A DNA stretch of 64,000 nt from an uncultured Aquimarina sp. (lineage in GTDB: Bacteria; Bacteroidota; Bacteroidia; Flavobacteriales; Flavobacteriaceae): NCBI GenBank assembly GCA_947501475.1, contig CANMWA010000007.1, forward strand, positions 62,001-126,000. The letters are read 5' to 3'. The translations under genes and the position numbers were made by a program. Below are positions 9,389 to 18,332 of the stretch, piece after piece (position 1 is the stretch's first letter; the number at the start of each line of letters is the position of its first letter). Below the pieces are notes generated by a model that did not search any database, was not told where the DNA came from, and was given only the letters and a program-made list of their open reading frames with translations.

Positions 9389-10282
9389 CTATTCTTTCCC
9401 CGCTTTAAACAAAAAGTCTTTTTCCTCTTTGGTTAAGCTTTCATATCCGCTTTGGCTTATTTTATCTAAGATAGCGTCTATTTTTTGTTGATTTGGGCTT
9501 TTTGACCCTGTTTTAGTCGTACTAGTTTTCCTCGTACTTTTATATTTTTTTGATTTATGAACAGTTTTTAAAGGGCTTTTCTTTTTAGGTTTAAACAAGT
9601 TCATTATACCATCCATTAGTTTCTCGAACCACGACCCCATGTCATTACCTTTTTTGAGCTGCATCGCATAGATATACCCAAAAGCAGCACCTCCCATATG
9701 TGCAATTAATCCCCCCGCATTACCAGATGTTGGTAATTGAATCAAGTCTGATAGTACTACAAATAAACCTATTTGCCATAATTTGACATTAAAAAAGATA
9801 ACACGAACCTCTGTATTTGGAGTGTATGCTGCTATAAAAATCACAATAGCCAATACCGCTGCCGAAGCACCTATCAGATATCCTAATTGCCCACTTAAAA
9901 CCGGAAAAAAATTGTATGCTAAAACAAATAATATTCCTCCACAAATGGCTCCCAAAAGATAAATTGTAAGAAATCTCTTTTCTGTAAAAAGATTTAGCAC
10001 ATATTGCCCGAACCAATATAGCATTAACATGTTCCAGAATATATGCCAAAAACCAAAATGTAAAAAACTATAGGTTAGTAATCCCCACACCTGAAGAATT
10101 AAGGAGTTAAATTCTGTTGGCAATACAAACCATTTCATTAAAACTCCAGGGCTGGATTTAAACACCCACGAACCTATCGTTACAAACAAAAACAAAACCA
10201 CATTGATTACAATCAGCTTAATAATGATATTAGCTGTTTTATACTGATATGATAAATTATTAATTGTCATTTTTAATCCCAA
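9389..10282 (-). CDS. Rhomboid family intramembrane serine protease (second of a tandem pair)
   Basis: 297 residues with about six TM helices in the first 210. The catalytic dyad is Ser140 in LIGASAAV and His195 in AHMGGAA. HFGFWHIFWNM supplies the oxyanion His80 and Asn84. GASA instead of GASG is a mild deviation. A cytoplasmic basic linker and a short C-terminal helix (LDKISQSGYESLTKEEKDFL) follow; that tail pattern is frequent in Bacteroidota rhomboids. It probably cleaves single-span membrane proteins. It overlaps the upstream rhomboid by 10 bases, indicating coupled translation. Confidence 0.9.
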   Translation of the reverse strand: MGLKMTINNLSYQYKTANIIIKLIVINVVLFLFVTIGSWVFKSSPGVLMKWFVLPTEFNSLILQVWGLLTYSFLHFGFWHIFWNMLMLYWFGQYVLNLFTEKRFLTIYLLGAICGGILFVLAYNFFPVLSGQLGYLIGASAAVLAIVIFIAAYTPNTEVRVIFFNVKLWQIGLFVVLSDLIQLPTSGNAGGLIAHMGGAAFGYIYAMQLKKGNDMGSWFEKLMDGIMNLFKPKKKSPLKTVHKSKKYKSTRKTSTTKTGSKSPNQQKIDAILDKISQSGYESLTKEEKDFLFKAGKE

Positions 10283-11064
10283 CGGTGTTGATTAAACGAA
10301 TTTTTTTTCCAATACCAAATCATAATAAAGCCAAACAATGCGCCTCCCAAATGTGCTAAATATGCAGTATTAGATGGACTAAAGAGAGAATACCCTGTTA
10401 ACATCGAAAATAGATCCATTAAAATTATACCTGGTATAAAATATTTTGCTTTTATCGGTATTGGTAAAAAAATCAGCATCAATTCGCTATTAGGAAACAA
10501 TACTCCAAATGCTACCAAGACTCCCATCAAAGCTCCTGAAGCTCCAACCAAAACACTTCCATAATTACCAGCAAGCTGTCTTAAATCTTGTGGATTTAGC
10601 ACATTTTCCCAAGCTACCATATATCTACCCTCACTAATAACATCAAAAATGGCTTCTTTTTCATAACCTGCGTTAATTAATTGAGACAATGAATCCTGAA
10701 ACTGTATATAATCATACCCAGCATGTAATAACAGCGCTCCTAATCCTGCAGAGATATAGAAAAACACAAACTTTTTAAGCCCTAAGAACCTTTCGACAGG
10801 TGTACCAAACATCCACAAACCAAACATATTAAATAATATATGTTGAAAATATATTGTTTGCCCCCCATCTCCAGTTGGCACATAGCTTGCATGCATAAAC
10901 ATATGCGTGATTACTTGCCAAGGTTTGAATAAATCATTGAGCACAAAGTTATATGCGAACAAGTTATTAAACAAAGTACCATTTGCACCTATAGAAAGTG
11001 TTCCTATCCAAAAAAGTACATTTATAATCAATATATGCTTAACAGCTGGTGAAATCCCTCTCAT
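10273..11064 (-). CDS. Rhomboid family intramembrane serine protease (first of a tandem pair)
   Basis: 263 residues with six to seven hydrophobic helices. Ser176 in VLVGASGALMG and His238 in AYLAHLGGA form the dyad. His75/Asn79 in FQHILFNMFG complete the GlpG-type site. A long soluble insertion (about 117-165) lies before the catalytic Ser helix. It begins 8 bases after mutL. The two adjacent rhomboids differ in length and in the residues around Ser, so they are old paralogues rather than a recent duplication. Confidence 0.92.
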   Translation of the reverse strand: MRGISPAVKHILIINVLFWIGTLSIGANGTLFNNLFAYNFVLNDLFKPWQVITHMFMHASYVPTGDGGQTIYFQHILFNMFGLWMFGTPVERFLGLKKFVFFYISAGLGALLLHAGYDYIQFQDSLSQLINAGYEKEAIFDVISEGRYMVAWENVLNPQDLRQLAGNYGSVLVGASGALMGVLVAFGVLFPNSELMLIFLPIPIKAKYFIPGIILMDLFSMLTGYSLFSPSNTAYLAHLGGALFGFIMIWYWKKNSFNQHRWD

Positions 11065-11071
11065 CTATTTC

Positions 11072-12949
11072 TTAAAATTTCTTATCGATCTCATCTACTG
11101 TAAACGTGATGAAAGTCGGCTTATTATCTGGTGTTATTGTAGGTTCTGTACAAGCAAAAAGGCTATTAACCATATATTGTTGCTGTTCGGGGGTTAATTC
11201 TACCCCTGTACGTATTGCTATGCTTTTAGACATTGATTTTGCCAATAAATCTGTTTGAGAAAAACCACTATCCGGCACTTCATTTTCTAGATCACTAAGC
11301 AATTGCTCTAATAAAACTGAAACTTCTTTTTCTGTAGCAACAGCAGGAATACCTGTTATTTGCACTTCTCCCAAAGTTAAATCTGCGAATACAAATCCAG
11401 CGTTTTCTAACTGTTCCTTTACTGTTTCTAATAGTGCAACTTCTTTTTTTGAAAAAGAAAGTGTTAACGGAAACAATAGTTGTTGACTAACAGAACTACT
11501 CGCCATAGTAATACTTCGCAATAACTCTTCATACAACACACGCTGATGGGCACGGTTTTGATTGACTATAACTAGACCACTTTTGATCGTGGTTACAATA
11601 TATTTTTTTTGAAGTTGATATATCGACTGATGTTCTATTTTTTTCTTTTCTGTTTCAAAAAAAGAGCTAGTAACTTCTGTACTTTCAAACTCGACTGATG
11701 AAAAATCGCTATTCTTTTCTGAGGCACTACTAGAAGGCATTTCAGATTCTAATCCAGCGTATAACCCTTCCCAACTCCCCGTTGATTCTTTTTTGAAAGA
11801 CGAATAGTTTTTACTCGAAGTACTTGCCCCTGTTTTTTCTTCTTTGAATGGATTAAAAGCTCTATCCACCTCAATTACAGGAGGCTGGACTACTTTTTCT
11901 TTATATTCATACGGAGTATCCATAGATGCATCTCTATTAAAGTCTAAAACTGGAGCCACATTAAATTGCCCAAGGCTATGTTTTATAGTAGAACGTAGCA
12001 TTGCATACAATGCATGCTCATCTTCAAATTTGATTTCGGTTTTAGTAGGATGGATATTAATATCTATGGACTTGGGATCAACTTTTAAGTATATAAAATA
12101 ACTTGGATGTGCTTTATCCTTCAAAAGACCTTCAAATGCAGAATTCACAGCGTGATTTAAGTAGGGGCTTTTGATAAATCTATCATTTACAAAAAAGAAT
12201 TGCTCTCCTCTTGATCTCTTAGCATATTCGGGTTTACCAACAAAACCACTTATAGCAACCAAATCTGTCTCTTCTTTGATGGGAACCAATTTTTCGTTGG
12301 TTTTGCCTCCAAAAATATTAACAATCCGTTGACGATCATTTGTTTCTGGTAAATTAAAAACTTCGCTCCCATTATGATACATATCAAATCGTATAAAAGG
12401 ATGTGCCATAGCAACACGATGAAACTCATCTATGATGTGTCGAAGCTCTACAGCATTAGATTTTAAAAAGTTGCGGCGTGCTGGAATATTATAAAATAAA
12501 TTTTTTACACTAATCGAAGTGCCTTTAGGAGTTACACAAACCTCTTGTGCAGCGACCTCACTACCTTCAATCTTAATATCTGTCCCTACCTCATCACTCT
12601 CTTGCTTGGTTTTTAACTCTACATGGGCAATAGCAGCAATAGAAGCAAGGGCTTCTCCTCTAAAACCCTTTGTATTTAATTCGAAAAGATCTTCTGCAGA
12701 TTTAATTTTTGAAGTAGCATGTCTCTCAAAACTCAATCTGGCATCGGTAACACTCATCCCTACTCCATCATCGATGACTTGAATTAGCGTTTTCCCAGCT
12801 TCTTTAATAATTAATTTAATGCTTGTAGCTTGAGCATCAATAGCATTTTCAAGCAATTCTTTCACAACTGAAGCTGGTCTTTGAACCACCTCTCCAGCAG
12901 CAATTTGATTGGCTACATGATCTGGTAATAGTTGAATTATATCAGACAT
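11072..12949 (-). CDS. mutL: DNA mismatch repair protein MutL, endonuclease motif degenerate
   Basis: 625 residues. The N-terminal GHKL ATPase is intact: Glu34 and ELLENAIDA, DDGVGM (60-65), GFRGEAL (95-101). A Ser/Glu-rich linker spans about 365-440. The C-terminal dimerisation domain carries NQNRAHQRVLYE at 463-474 where nuclease-active MutLs have DQHAxxExxxxE, so the Asp, His and first Glu are replaced. The later zinc motifs are also altered: no ACR, and CTEPTITPDNKP in place of CPHGRP. It couples MutS mismatch recognition to downstream repair steps. It starts directly after the stop of the small membrane protein gene. Confidence 0.93.
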   Translation of the reverse strand: MSDIIQLLPDHVANQIAAGEVVQRPASVVKELLENAIDAQATSIKLIIKEAGKTLIQVIDDGVGMSVTDARLSFERHATSKIKSAEDLFELNTKGFRGEALASIAAIAHVELKTKQESDEVGTDIKIEGSEVAAQEVCVTPKGTSISVKNLFYNIPARRNFLKSNAVELRHIIDEFHRVAMAHPFIRFDMYHNGSEVFNLPETNDRQRIVNIFGGKTNEKLVPIKEETDLVAISGFVGKPEYAKRSRGEQFFFVNDRFIKSPYLNHAVNSAFEGLLKDKAHPSYFIYLKVDPKSIDINIHPTKTEIKFEDEHALYAMLRSTIKHSLGQFNVAPVLDFNRDASMDTPYEYKEKVVQPPVIEVDRAFNPFKEEKTGASTSSKNYSSFKKESTGSWEGLYAGLESEMPSSSASEKNSDFSSVEFESTEVTSSFFETEKKKIEHQSIYQLQKKYIVTTIKSGLVIVNQNRAHQRVLYEELLRSITMASSSVSQQLLFPLTLSFSKKEVALLETVKEQLENAGFVFADLTLGEVQITGIPAVATEKEVSVLLEQLLSDLENEVPDSGFSQTDLLAKSMSKSIAIRTGVELTPEQQQYMVNSLFACTEPTITPDNKPTFITFTVDEIDKKF

Positions 12950-13240
12950 TTATCGTCTTGCAGTAAATATGGATAAATCAAAATCTATGAGAAATAAAAA
13001 AACAAAAAGTAAAATAACAAAAATCAACAACACTCTTTTATTTGTCTTTCTATCAGAATCGTGTCTTAATTCTTCCCAAGCATTATTTAGTTTGTCTTTA
13101 AAATTTGCATTTTTACCAACAGTGCTTCGAAATTTATCAAATTTATGTTCCATTTGATATGGACTACCTTCTCCATCATCATTCCAATAACGTGGAGAAT
13201 AGCTAAATTTTTTATTTTTCCTTGTTTTAAATATTCCCAT
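12950..13240 (-). CDS. Small single-span membrane protein conserved beside mutL
   Basis: 96 residues. A basic, aromatic N-terminus (KTRKNKKFSYSPRYW) leads to a soluble stretch, one TM helix (about 70-88), and a short tail. Similar proteins in flavobacteria carry the label riboflavin synthase subunit beta, almost certainly borrowed from the neighbouring ribH; nothing here resembles lumazine synthase. The stop codon abuts the mutL start. A TATATTTG box at 13249-13256 (minus) could give a near-leaderless start. Function unknown. Confidence 0.7.
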   Translation of the reverse strand: MGIFKTRKNKKFSYSPRYWNDDGEGSPYQMEHKFDKFRSTVGKNANFKDKLNNAWEELRHDSDRKTNKRVLLIFVILLFVFLFLIDFDLSIFTARR

Positions 13241-13345
13241 AATAAAACCAAATATACTTAAAATGCATTGTAATCTAAAGCTTTTAGCATTACAATAACA
13301 TCATACAACTAATTGCAATGATTATACCGTAATCGACTAAAGAAC

Positions 13346-13852
13346 CTATTCTTTATAGAACTTGGCATCTTTGCGCAGCTGTGCCATTTTGATAGCGGCA
13401 ATAGCAGCTTCAGCTCCTTTATTACCATGTTTACCACCAGATCGGTCTATCGACTGTTGCATGGTGTTATCGGTTAATACGCAAAAAATAACAGGAATTT
13501 CATTATTAATATTAAGATCTTTGATTCCTTGGGTTACTCCTTCACAAACAAAATCAAAATGTTTGGTTTCGCCTTGGATCACACATCCTACAGCTATAAT
13601 TGCATCTAACATATCAAAGGATTCTTGCATCTTCTTGCACCCATATACCAATTCAAAGCTACCAGGAACATTCCAACGTACAATATTTTCTTTTATCGCA
13701 CCACAATCCATAAACGCATCGAATGCTCCTTGAAATAAACCTTGAGTGATTTTATCATTCCATTCTGAAACAACAATCCCAAACCGAAAATTCTTCGCGT
13801 TTGGGATTACCGTCTTATCGTAATGTGATAAATTTTTATTTTCTGTAGCCAT
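13346..13852 (-). CDS. ribH: 6,7-dimethyl-8-ribityllumazine synthase
   Basis: 168 residues, the usual length. It has the substrate-binding FRFGIVVSEWN near the N-terminus, VPGSFEL, AVGCVIQGETKHFDFVCEGVT with the catalytic His, and GNKGAEAA near the end. It condenses 5-amino-6-ribitylaminouracil with 3,4-dihydroxybutanone phosphate, the penultimate step of riboflavin synthesis, in the cytoplasm. No FMN-riboswitch-like leader is visible in the 66 bases to the upstream TPR gene. Instead a strong inverted repeat fills that gap. Confidence 0.96.
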   Translation of the reverse strand: MATENKNLSHYDKTVIPNAKNFRFGIVVSEWNDKITQGLFQGAFDAFMDCGAIKENIVRWNVPGSFELVYGCKKMQESFDMLDAIIAVGCVIQGETKHFDFVCEGVTQGIKDLNINNEIPVIFCVLTDNTMQQSIDRSGGKHGNKGAEAAIAAIKMAQLRKDAKFYKE

Positions 13853-13856
13853 ATCA

Positions 13857-13912
13857 GTTTAAAGTTTTACGTTCAGGTTTAAAGTTTCTACTAAAAACTT
13901 GAAACTTTAAAC
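13857..13912. repeat. Inverted and direct repeat between the TPR gene and ribH
   Basis: GTTTAAAGTTTC (13877-13888) pairs perfectly with GAAACTTTAAAC (13901-13912) over a 12-base loop. A direct near-copy of the first arm lies at 13857-13868. It could act as an attenuator or terminator between the two minus-strand genes, but there is no T run right after the stem. It may instead be a dispersed intergenic repeat. Confidence 0.5.
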
Positions 13913-13918
13913 TGCAAA

Positions 13919-14692
13919 CTATTTTTTCATTGCCTGAGCCTTACCAAGGTGAACATCTACTTGATTAGCCTCTACACTTTTGGGGAATTCTGTTTTAATT
14001 CGCTCTAAATAAGGAACCGCGACATCAATCTTATTCAACGACATTGCAGTAATTGCTGCTTTCAACAAAAACTTTGGAGTTGTATAATCATTTGTCTTTG
14101 TATTTGCCGCTTTTTCATAATAGCCTAATGCTTCTTCAACCTGATCTAATTGAGAGAATGCATCACCGATACCACCTAAAGCCAATGGCCCTAGCATTTC
14201 ATCATCACTTTTAAAACCATCAAGGTATTCTATCGCTTCTTGGTATTTATTCATATTAAGGTAAGAAAAACCTGCATAATAGTTTGCAAGATTCGCCGCT
14301 TTGGTACCTCCATAATTTTCAATAATTTCTATGAAACCGTATTTCCCTTCACCTCCATTAAGTGCAAGACCATATAATGAATCACGAACAGTAGAGTTTC
14401 CATTGACAGCTATATCAAAGTATTGTTGTGCTTTAAACATTTCGTTTGCAGCTTCTTGTTCTTTAGGTTCCTGAATGAATTTCTGAAATCCTAAATATCC
14501 TAATATAACAATAGCTATTATTCCAACAGCTCCAAGTATATATTTTTGATTGGCTGCAACCCACTCTTCAGTTCTAGAAGCACCCTCATCTAGGGTATTA
14601 AACACCTCAGCGGTTGTTGAATTATCTTCAATCTGCTCAACTTCTTCAGCTTTACTTTTTGGTTTGTATCCTCGTTTCTTGTAAGTTGCCAT
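13919..14692 (-). CDS. Tetratricopeptide-repeat inner membrane protein
   Basis: 257 residues. A basic, acidic-spaced cytoplasmic N-terminus (1-50) precedes one TM helix (about 52-69). Several TPR helices follow, with AANLANYYAGFSYLNMNKYQ, LALGGIGDAFSQLDQVEEAL and VPYLERIKTEFPKS as the clearest units. The layout resembles YfgM-like TPR proteins that assist envelope protein export, but the partner is unknown. A -7 box TATTTTTG on the minus strand (14713-14720) lies about 20 bases before the ATG. Confidence 0.8.
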   Translation of the reverse strand: MATYKKRGYKPKSKAEEVEQIEDNSTTAEVFNTLDEGASRTEEWVAANQKYILGAVGIIAIVILGYLGFQKFIQEPKEQEAANEMFKAQQYFDIAVNGNSTVRDSLYGLALNGGEGKYGFIEIIENYGGTKAANLANYYAGFSYLNMNKYQEAIEYLDGFKSDDEMLGPLALGGIGDAFSQLDQVEEALGYYEKAANTKTNDYTTPKFLLKAAITAMSLNKIDVAVPYLERIKTEFPKSVEANQVDVHLGKAQAMKK

Positions 14693-14828
14693 AAATTTTC
14701 TTTAATGAAGGGCAAAAATAAAATTTTTATTCATAATTAAAAGAGAAAATATTTGTTATTTTTCAATAATTTGCCCAAAATAATTAAGAATTCTATAAAA
14801 GTTACGACTCCTTGATCATCAGTATTTT

Positions 14829-15929
14829 ATGATTTTAAAATCTCTTTCTTTAATCAATTATAAAAATTTTGAATCTATCAATTTTGAATTTGATGACAAG
14901 ATAAACTGTCTAGTTGGAAACAATGGAGTAGGAAAAACAAACATTTTGGATGCCATTTACCATTTATCTTTTGGTAAAAGTTATTTTAATCCAATTACCA
15001 GCCAAAATATTAAACATAGTACAGATTTTTTTGTTGTTGACGGTCTTTATAAAAAAGAAGATAGAGATGAGAAAGTCATCATAAGTGCTAAAAGAGGCCA
15101 GAAAAAAGTAATTAAGCGTAATGGCAAGTCATATGATACGTTTAGTGAGCATATAGGTTTTTTACCATTAGTTATTGTCTCTCCGGCAGATCGAGATCTA
15201 ATCACCGAAGGTAGCGACACTCGAAGAAAATTTATTGACGGTGTAATTTCGCAAAGTGATCAAGCCTATCTTACCACCCTTATAAAGTATTCTAAAATAG
15301 TATCACAACGTAATGCGTTGCTAAAATACTTTGCTGTTAATACTACTTTTGATCCAACACAATTAGAAATATATAATCAACAGCTCAACGATCATGGTAC
15401 TATAATACATGAAAAAAGAGCTACATTTCTGAAAACTTTTATCCCTATATTTATCAATAGATACAAAGCGATCAGCTCTGGAAACGAAGATGTTTCTTTA
15501 GTCTATCAAAGTAAGCTATTAGAAACTGATTTATTAACACTACTTAACCAAAACCTAGCAAAAGATCGAATGCTTCAGTATACCAGTGTTGGGATACATA
15601 AGGATGATTTATCATTTGAAATTGATGGATACCCTATTAAGAAGTTTGGTAGCCAAGGGCAGCAAAAATCATTTTTAATTGCGTTAAAACTTGCTCAATT
15701 TGATTTCATAAAAAAACAAAGTAATGTAAATCCAATACTATTATTAGATGATATTTTCGATAAACTTGATGAAAAACGCGTAGAACATATCATCAAATTA
15801 GTAGATGATCAGAATTTTGGTCAACTTTTTATTAGTGATACACATGCAGATCGAACAGAAGAAGTAGTAAAGAAGATATCACAATCCTACAAGATTATTA
15901 AATTGAAAAATAATGAGGAAATAAAGTAA
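14829..15929 (+). CDS. recF: DNA replication/repair protein RecF
   Basis: 366 residues. It has an SMC-like ATPase head with Walker [10 protein letters not shown] (30-38), [20 protein letters not shown] (the family signature around residues 118-137), the ABC signature [10 protein letters not shown], and Walker [13 protein letters not shown]. It loads RecA at ssDNA gaps together with RecO and RecR during recombinational repair. Length and motifs are complete. A lipoprotein gene follows 11 bases later and then a DUF721 gene, an order seen in other Bacteroidota. Confidence 0.96.
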   Translation: MILKSLSLINYKNFESINFEFDDKINCLVGNNGVGKTNILDAIYHLSFGKSYFNPITSQNIKHSTDFFVVDGLYKKEDRDEKVIISAKRGQKKVIKRNGKSYDTFSEHIGFLPLVIVSPADRDLITEGSDTRRKFIDGVISQSDQAYLTTLIKYSKIVSQRNALLKYFAVNTTFDPTQLEIYNQQLNDHGTIIHEKRATFLKTFIPIFINRYKAISSGNEDVSLVYQSKLLETDLLTLLNQNLAKDRMLQYTSVGIHKDDLSFEIDGYPIKKFGSQGQQKSFLIALKLAQFDFIKKQSNVNPILLLDDIFDKLDEKRVEHIIKLVDDQNFGQLFISDTHADRTEEVVKKISQSYKIIKLKNNEEIK

Positions 15930-15940
15930 TTAATAAAAGC

Positions 15941-16354
15941 ATGAAAAAAATCTTATATATCATATTGTTATTATTTACTGTTTCCTGCTCAAGACCCAAT
16001 CCTGAAAACTATATCCAATTCATACATGGATATTGGGAAATTGACAAAGTAGTATTAAGTGATGGAACAAAAAAAGAATATAATTTTAACCAAAGCATTG
16101 ATTTTTTTGACATCAAAGATTCTATAGGCCTTCGTAAAAAAGTGCAACCAAAATTAGATGGAAGTTTTATTGTTACAAAACATAGCGAAAGATTTGTTAT
16201 TAAAATAGAAAATGACAGTTTGAGAATGTACTATAGAACTTCATTATCTGCATGGAAAGAAACTGTAATTTCTGCAAAAGAAAACCAACTGATCCTCAAA
16301 AATGAAATCGGAAATGTTTACTTTTATAAACCATACCAAAAGATAGAACTGTAA
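15941..16354 (+). CDS. Small lipoprotein, function unknown
   Basis: 137 residues. The lipobox TVSCSR gives Cys16 as the lipidated residue. The rest is predicted mostly as beta strands (YWEIDKVVLSDG, FVIKIENDSLRMYYR, IGNVYFYKPY), like a small lipocalin-type barrel. That is inference only. The stop TAA shares its last base with the ATG of the DUF721 gene, so both are coupled, although the two products work in different compartments. Confidence 0.7.
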   Translation: MKKILYIILLLFTVSCSRPNPENYIQFIHGYWEIDKVVLSDGTKKEYNFNQSIDFFDIKDSIGLRKKVQPKLDGSFIVTKHSERFVIKIENDSLRMYYRTSLSAWKETVISAKENQLILKNEIGNVYFYKPYQKIEL

Positions 16355-16650
16355 TGGCAAAACGTCATCAAGAACATCAACGTCTAAATGAAATTTTAAA
16401 AGATTTTGTATCAGACAACAACCTGCAAAAAGGTCTAGACAAAGTTGCAGTTCGCGATGTTTGGGAAAAAGTAATGGGACCTGCGATTACAAAATACACT
16501 CAGAATATTAAGTTAGAAAGAAATACTTTATTTGTACAACTAACCTCATCAGTATTACGAGAAGAACTTAGTTACGGTAAAGAAAAAATTATTACAAACC
16601 TTAATGAAGAGCTAGGTAAAGAGTTAATTAAGAAACTAGTACTTAGATAA
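16354..16650 (+). CDS. DUF721 domain protein (DciA-like)
   Basis: 98 residues matching the DUF721 pattern: AVRDVWEKVMGPAITKYTQ, then LERNTLFVQLTSSVLREELSY and KKLVLR at the end. DUF721 includes DciA, the widespread bacterial loader of the replicative helicase DnaB. This short form contains just the KH-like core. The recF neighbourhood fits a replication role. The function is inferred from family, since no experiment in Flavobacteriia is known to me. Confidence 0.8.
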   Translation: MAKRHQEHQRLNEILKDFVSDNNLQKGLDKVAVRDVWEKVMGPAITKYTQNIKLERNTLFVQLTSSVLREELSYGKEKIITNLNEELGKELIKKLVLR

Positions 16651-16700
16651 CCTATCGAATATACGAATCTAACAAAAACACTATAAAACTTAAAATAGTA

Positions 16701-18125
16701 TTATGGTATTACTATAGTTTTGCAATATGAAGGTGAACAATCTACAGTTACTTCAGAAAAAATACACACCTCATATGTGCCAGCGATATCAAATTCAAAA
16801 GTAAATGTATTATCTCCTCCAGGCCCTCCATCTTGTTCTAGGATATCATCATTAACTTTCCATTCATAAACAAGGTCTTGCATTCCAGGAAAATCTGCAT
16901 AAAATATATATGTATTTGAAACACCTTGCTGTTCTTGAGTAATAAAAAACTCTGGACATGCTAGTATTTCTTTACAAAATTCAACTCCATCGGGGCATAG
17001 TGGTGGCGTAGCTGTTATGCAAACATTATGAACTCCTGGGGTGAGGTAAGTACTAAATATGTTATCGCCATTTGCTCCTCCATCACCTACCTCTACAACC
17101 TGATTATCAACTTTCCAATCATACTGTATTTCATTTATTCCTATAAAATTAGCTGTAAAATTGTATTGCAAAGTCCCAGGCTCTTTTTCAAATTCGAATT
17201 GCAAATTAGGGCAAGAATTTTCTACAACTAGTTCTTTGCATACTGTGTTTCCTTGTGCACAATCCGGGGTTATAATTTTTATACAAATATCATAGGTTCC
17301 AGGAAGAAACTCTCTTGTAAAAACACCACCATTCAATACAACATCTGTAATTAGCTCTCCATTAATTTTAAAAAAAACTTCATAGCCATCCTTAATTTCA
17401 AAATCGGGAGTAAACTGGTATGAATTATTAGATAATAGTTTAATATCGAATCGTATATCTGGGCAACCTACACATTTATTTATGACTTCATAAAACTCGT
17501 AATATGTAGAAACTGTAGTCGATTTAAAATCTGGTGCTACCAATATATTAATAGGAAACTTAAAATCTGGTTGATATATAATTCCTTGATCTCTTAGGAA
17601 ACTATCAAAGGTTTCATCATCATTAAAAGTTTGTTCTTCCTTCTCATTATTTAACAAAATAACCGGATAGTCAAACTTAAAACACTGTCTAAAAAGGGAA
17701 ACAAAATCATCTCTAAAAGTATCTAGTTCACATTCCTTATACAACTGTAATAGTGCAGTTTCATCTTTTACAGTAAATAAATTATTACTGCCTTTTATTA
17801 AAATTTCAACAGGAAATTGAAGCCCGGTTATATTGAAATTGGCGCTTTGGCCAGATATAGCATTTAGTAATCCTTGAAAGTTATCAATCCGTATACTCGA
17901 ATCATTATTATACCCCAAAACAATAGGGTAATCAAATCTAAAACATAATTCATTCTCAGAAACAGTAGCCCCTTTGGCATTAATATCATTAAAAATGGTT
18001 ACAATGGTTATTGATGATGTAATTGTTTCTGTTTCATCAGGAAAGAAAGAATCATCATTTACACAAGAAACCATTGTTAATAAAAACACAAAAACGCTTC
18101 CTAGATATGTTATAATTGTTTTCAA
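16701..18125 (-). CDS. Surface lipoprotein with N-terminal duplication and three PKD-like modules
   Basis: 474 residues from a TTG codon (an in-frame TAA lies just upstream). The lipobox gives Cys21, followed by VNDDSFFPDE, an acidic stretch like the Bacteroidota lipoprotein export signal. Residues 59-132 and 146-218 are an internal duplication (CFRFDYPIVL / CFKFDYPVIL, QFPVEIL / KFPINIL, each ending in a Cys). From Cys221 come three PKD-like modules, each opening CPx(L/I/F) and ending in a C..E(V/I)C..C pattern. It shares its ECF-type promoter motif with the fecR operon and the neighbouring lipoprotein, so it is a probable regulon member displayed at the cell surface. Confidence 0.8.
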   Translation of the reverse strand: MKTIITYLGSVFVFLLTMVSCVNDDSFFPDETETITSSITIVTIFNDINAKGATVSENELCFRFDYPIVLGYNNDSSIRIDNFQGLLNAISGQSANFNITGLQFPVEILIKGSNNLFTVKDETALLQLYKECELDTFRDDFVSLFRQCFKFDYPVILLNNEKEEQTFNDDETFDSFLRDQGIIYQPDFKFPINILVAPDFKSTTVSTYYEFYEVINKCVGCPDIRFDIKLLSNNSYQFTPDFEIKDGYEVFFKINGELITDVVLNGGVFTREFLPGTYDICIKIITPDCAQGNTVCKELVVENSCPNLQFEFEKEPGTLQYNFTANFIGINEIQYDWKVDNQVVEVGDGGANGDNIFSTYLTPGVHNVCITATPPLCPDGVEFCKEILACPEFFITQEQQGVSNTYIFYADFPGMQDLVYEWKVNDDILEQDGGPGGDNTFTFEFDIAGTYEVCIFSEVTVDCSPSYCKTIVIP

Positions 18126-18149
18126 ATATTACTTTTCTTATATATGTAA

Positions 18150-18176
18150 AACGCTCAAAAATTAATTTACCCCACC
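18150..18176 (-). promoter_or_regulatory. Predicted ECF sigma promoter of the 474-residue lipoprotein
   Basis: On the minus strand GGTGGGG, 16 bases, CGTT. It differs by one base from the GGTAGGG-N16-CGTT seen before fecR and before the other lipoprotein. The motif ends 25 bases before the TTG start. Confidence 0.7.
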
Positions 18177-18247
18177 CCTTTTAACAAAATTAACATTTTA
18201 TGAATGTATAAAATTTTAATCAGAATAAGAAAAAGCATTATAACTAT

Positions 18248-18287
18248 CAAAAAAAATCCCCAGAAGTATGGCAATATCTTCTGGGGA
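18248..18287 (-). terminator. Intrinsic terminator of the 394-residue lipoprotein gene
   Basis: A nine-base perfect stem CCCCAGAAG/CTTCTGGGG with an eight-T run on the minus strand. It lies between the two lipoprotein genes, so each is its own transcription unit. Confidence 0.85.
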
Positions 18288-18332
18288 ATTAACCTAATTA
18301 ATCTAACCTAAAACTATTTTTTATCTACTGTA

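Noticed and set aside
13241..13345. FMN riboswitch or other RNA element near ribH
   Set aside because: No conserved riboswitch core or suitable leader can be recognised on either strand.
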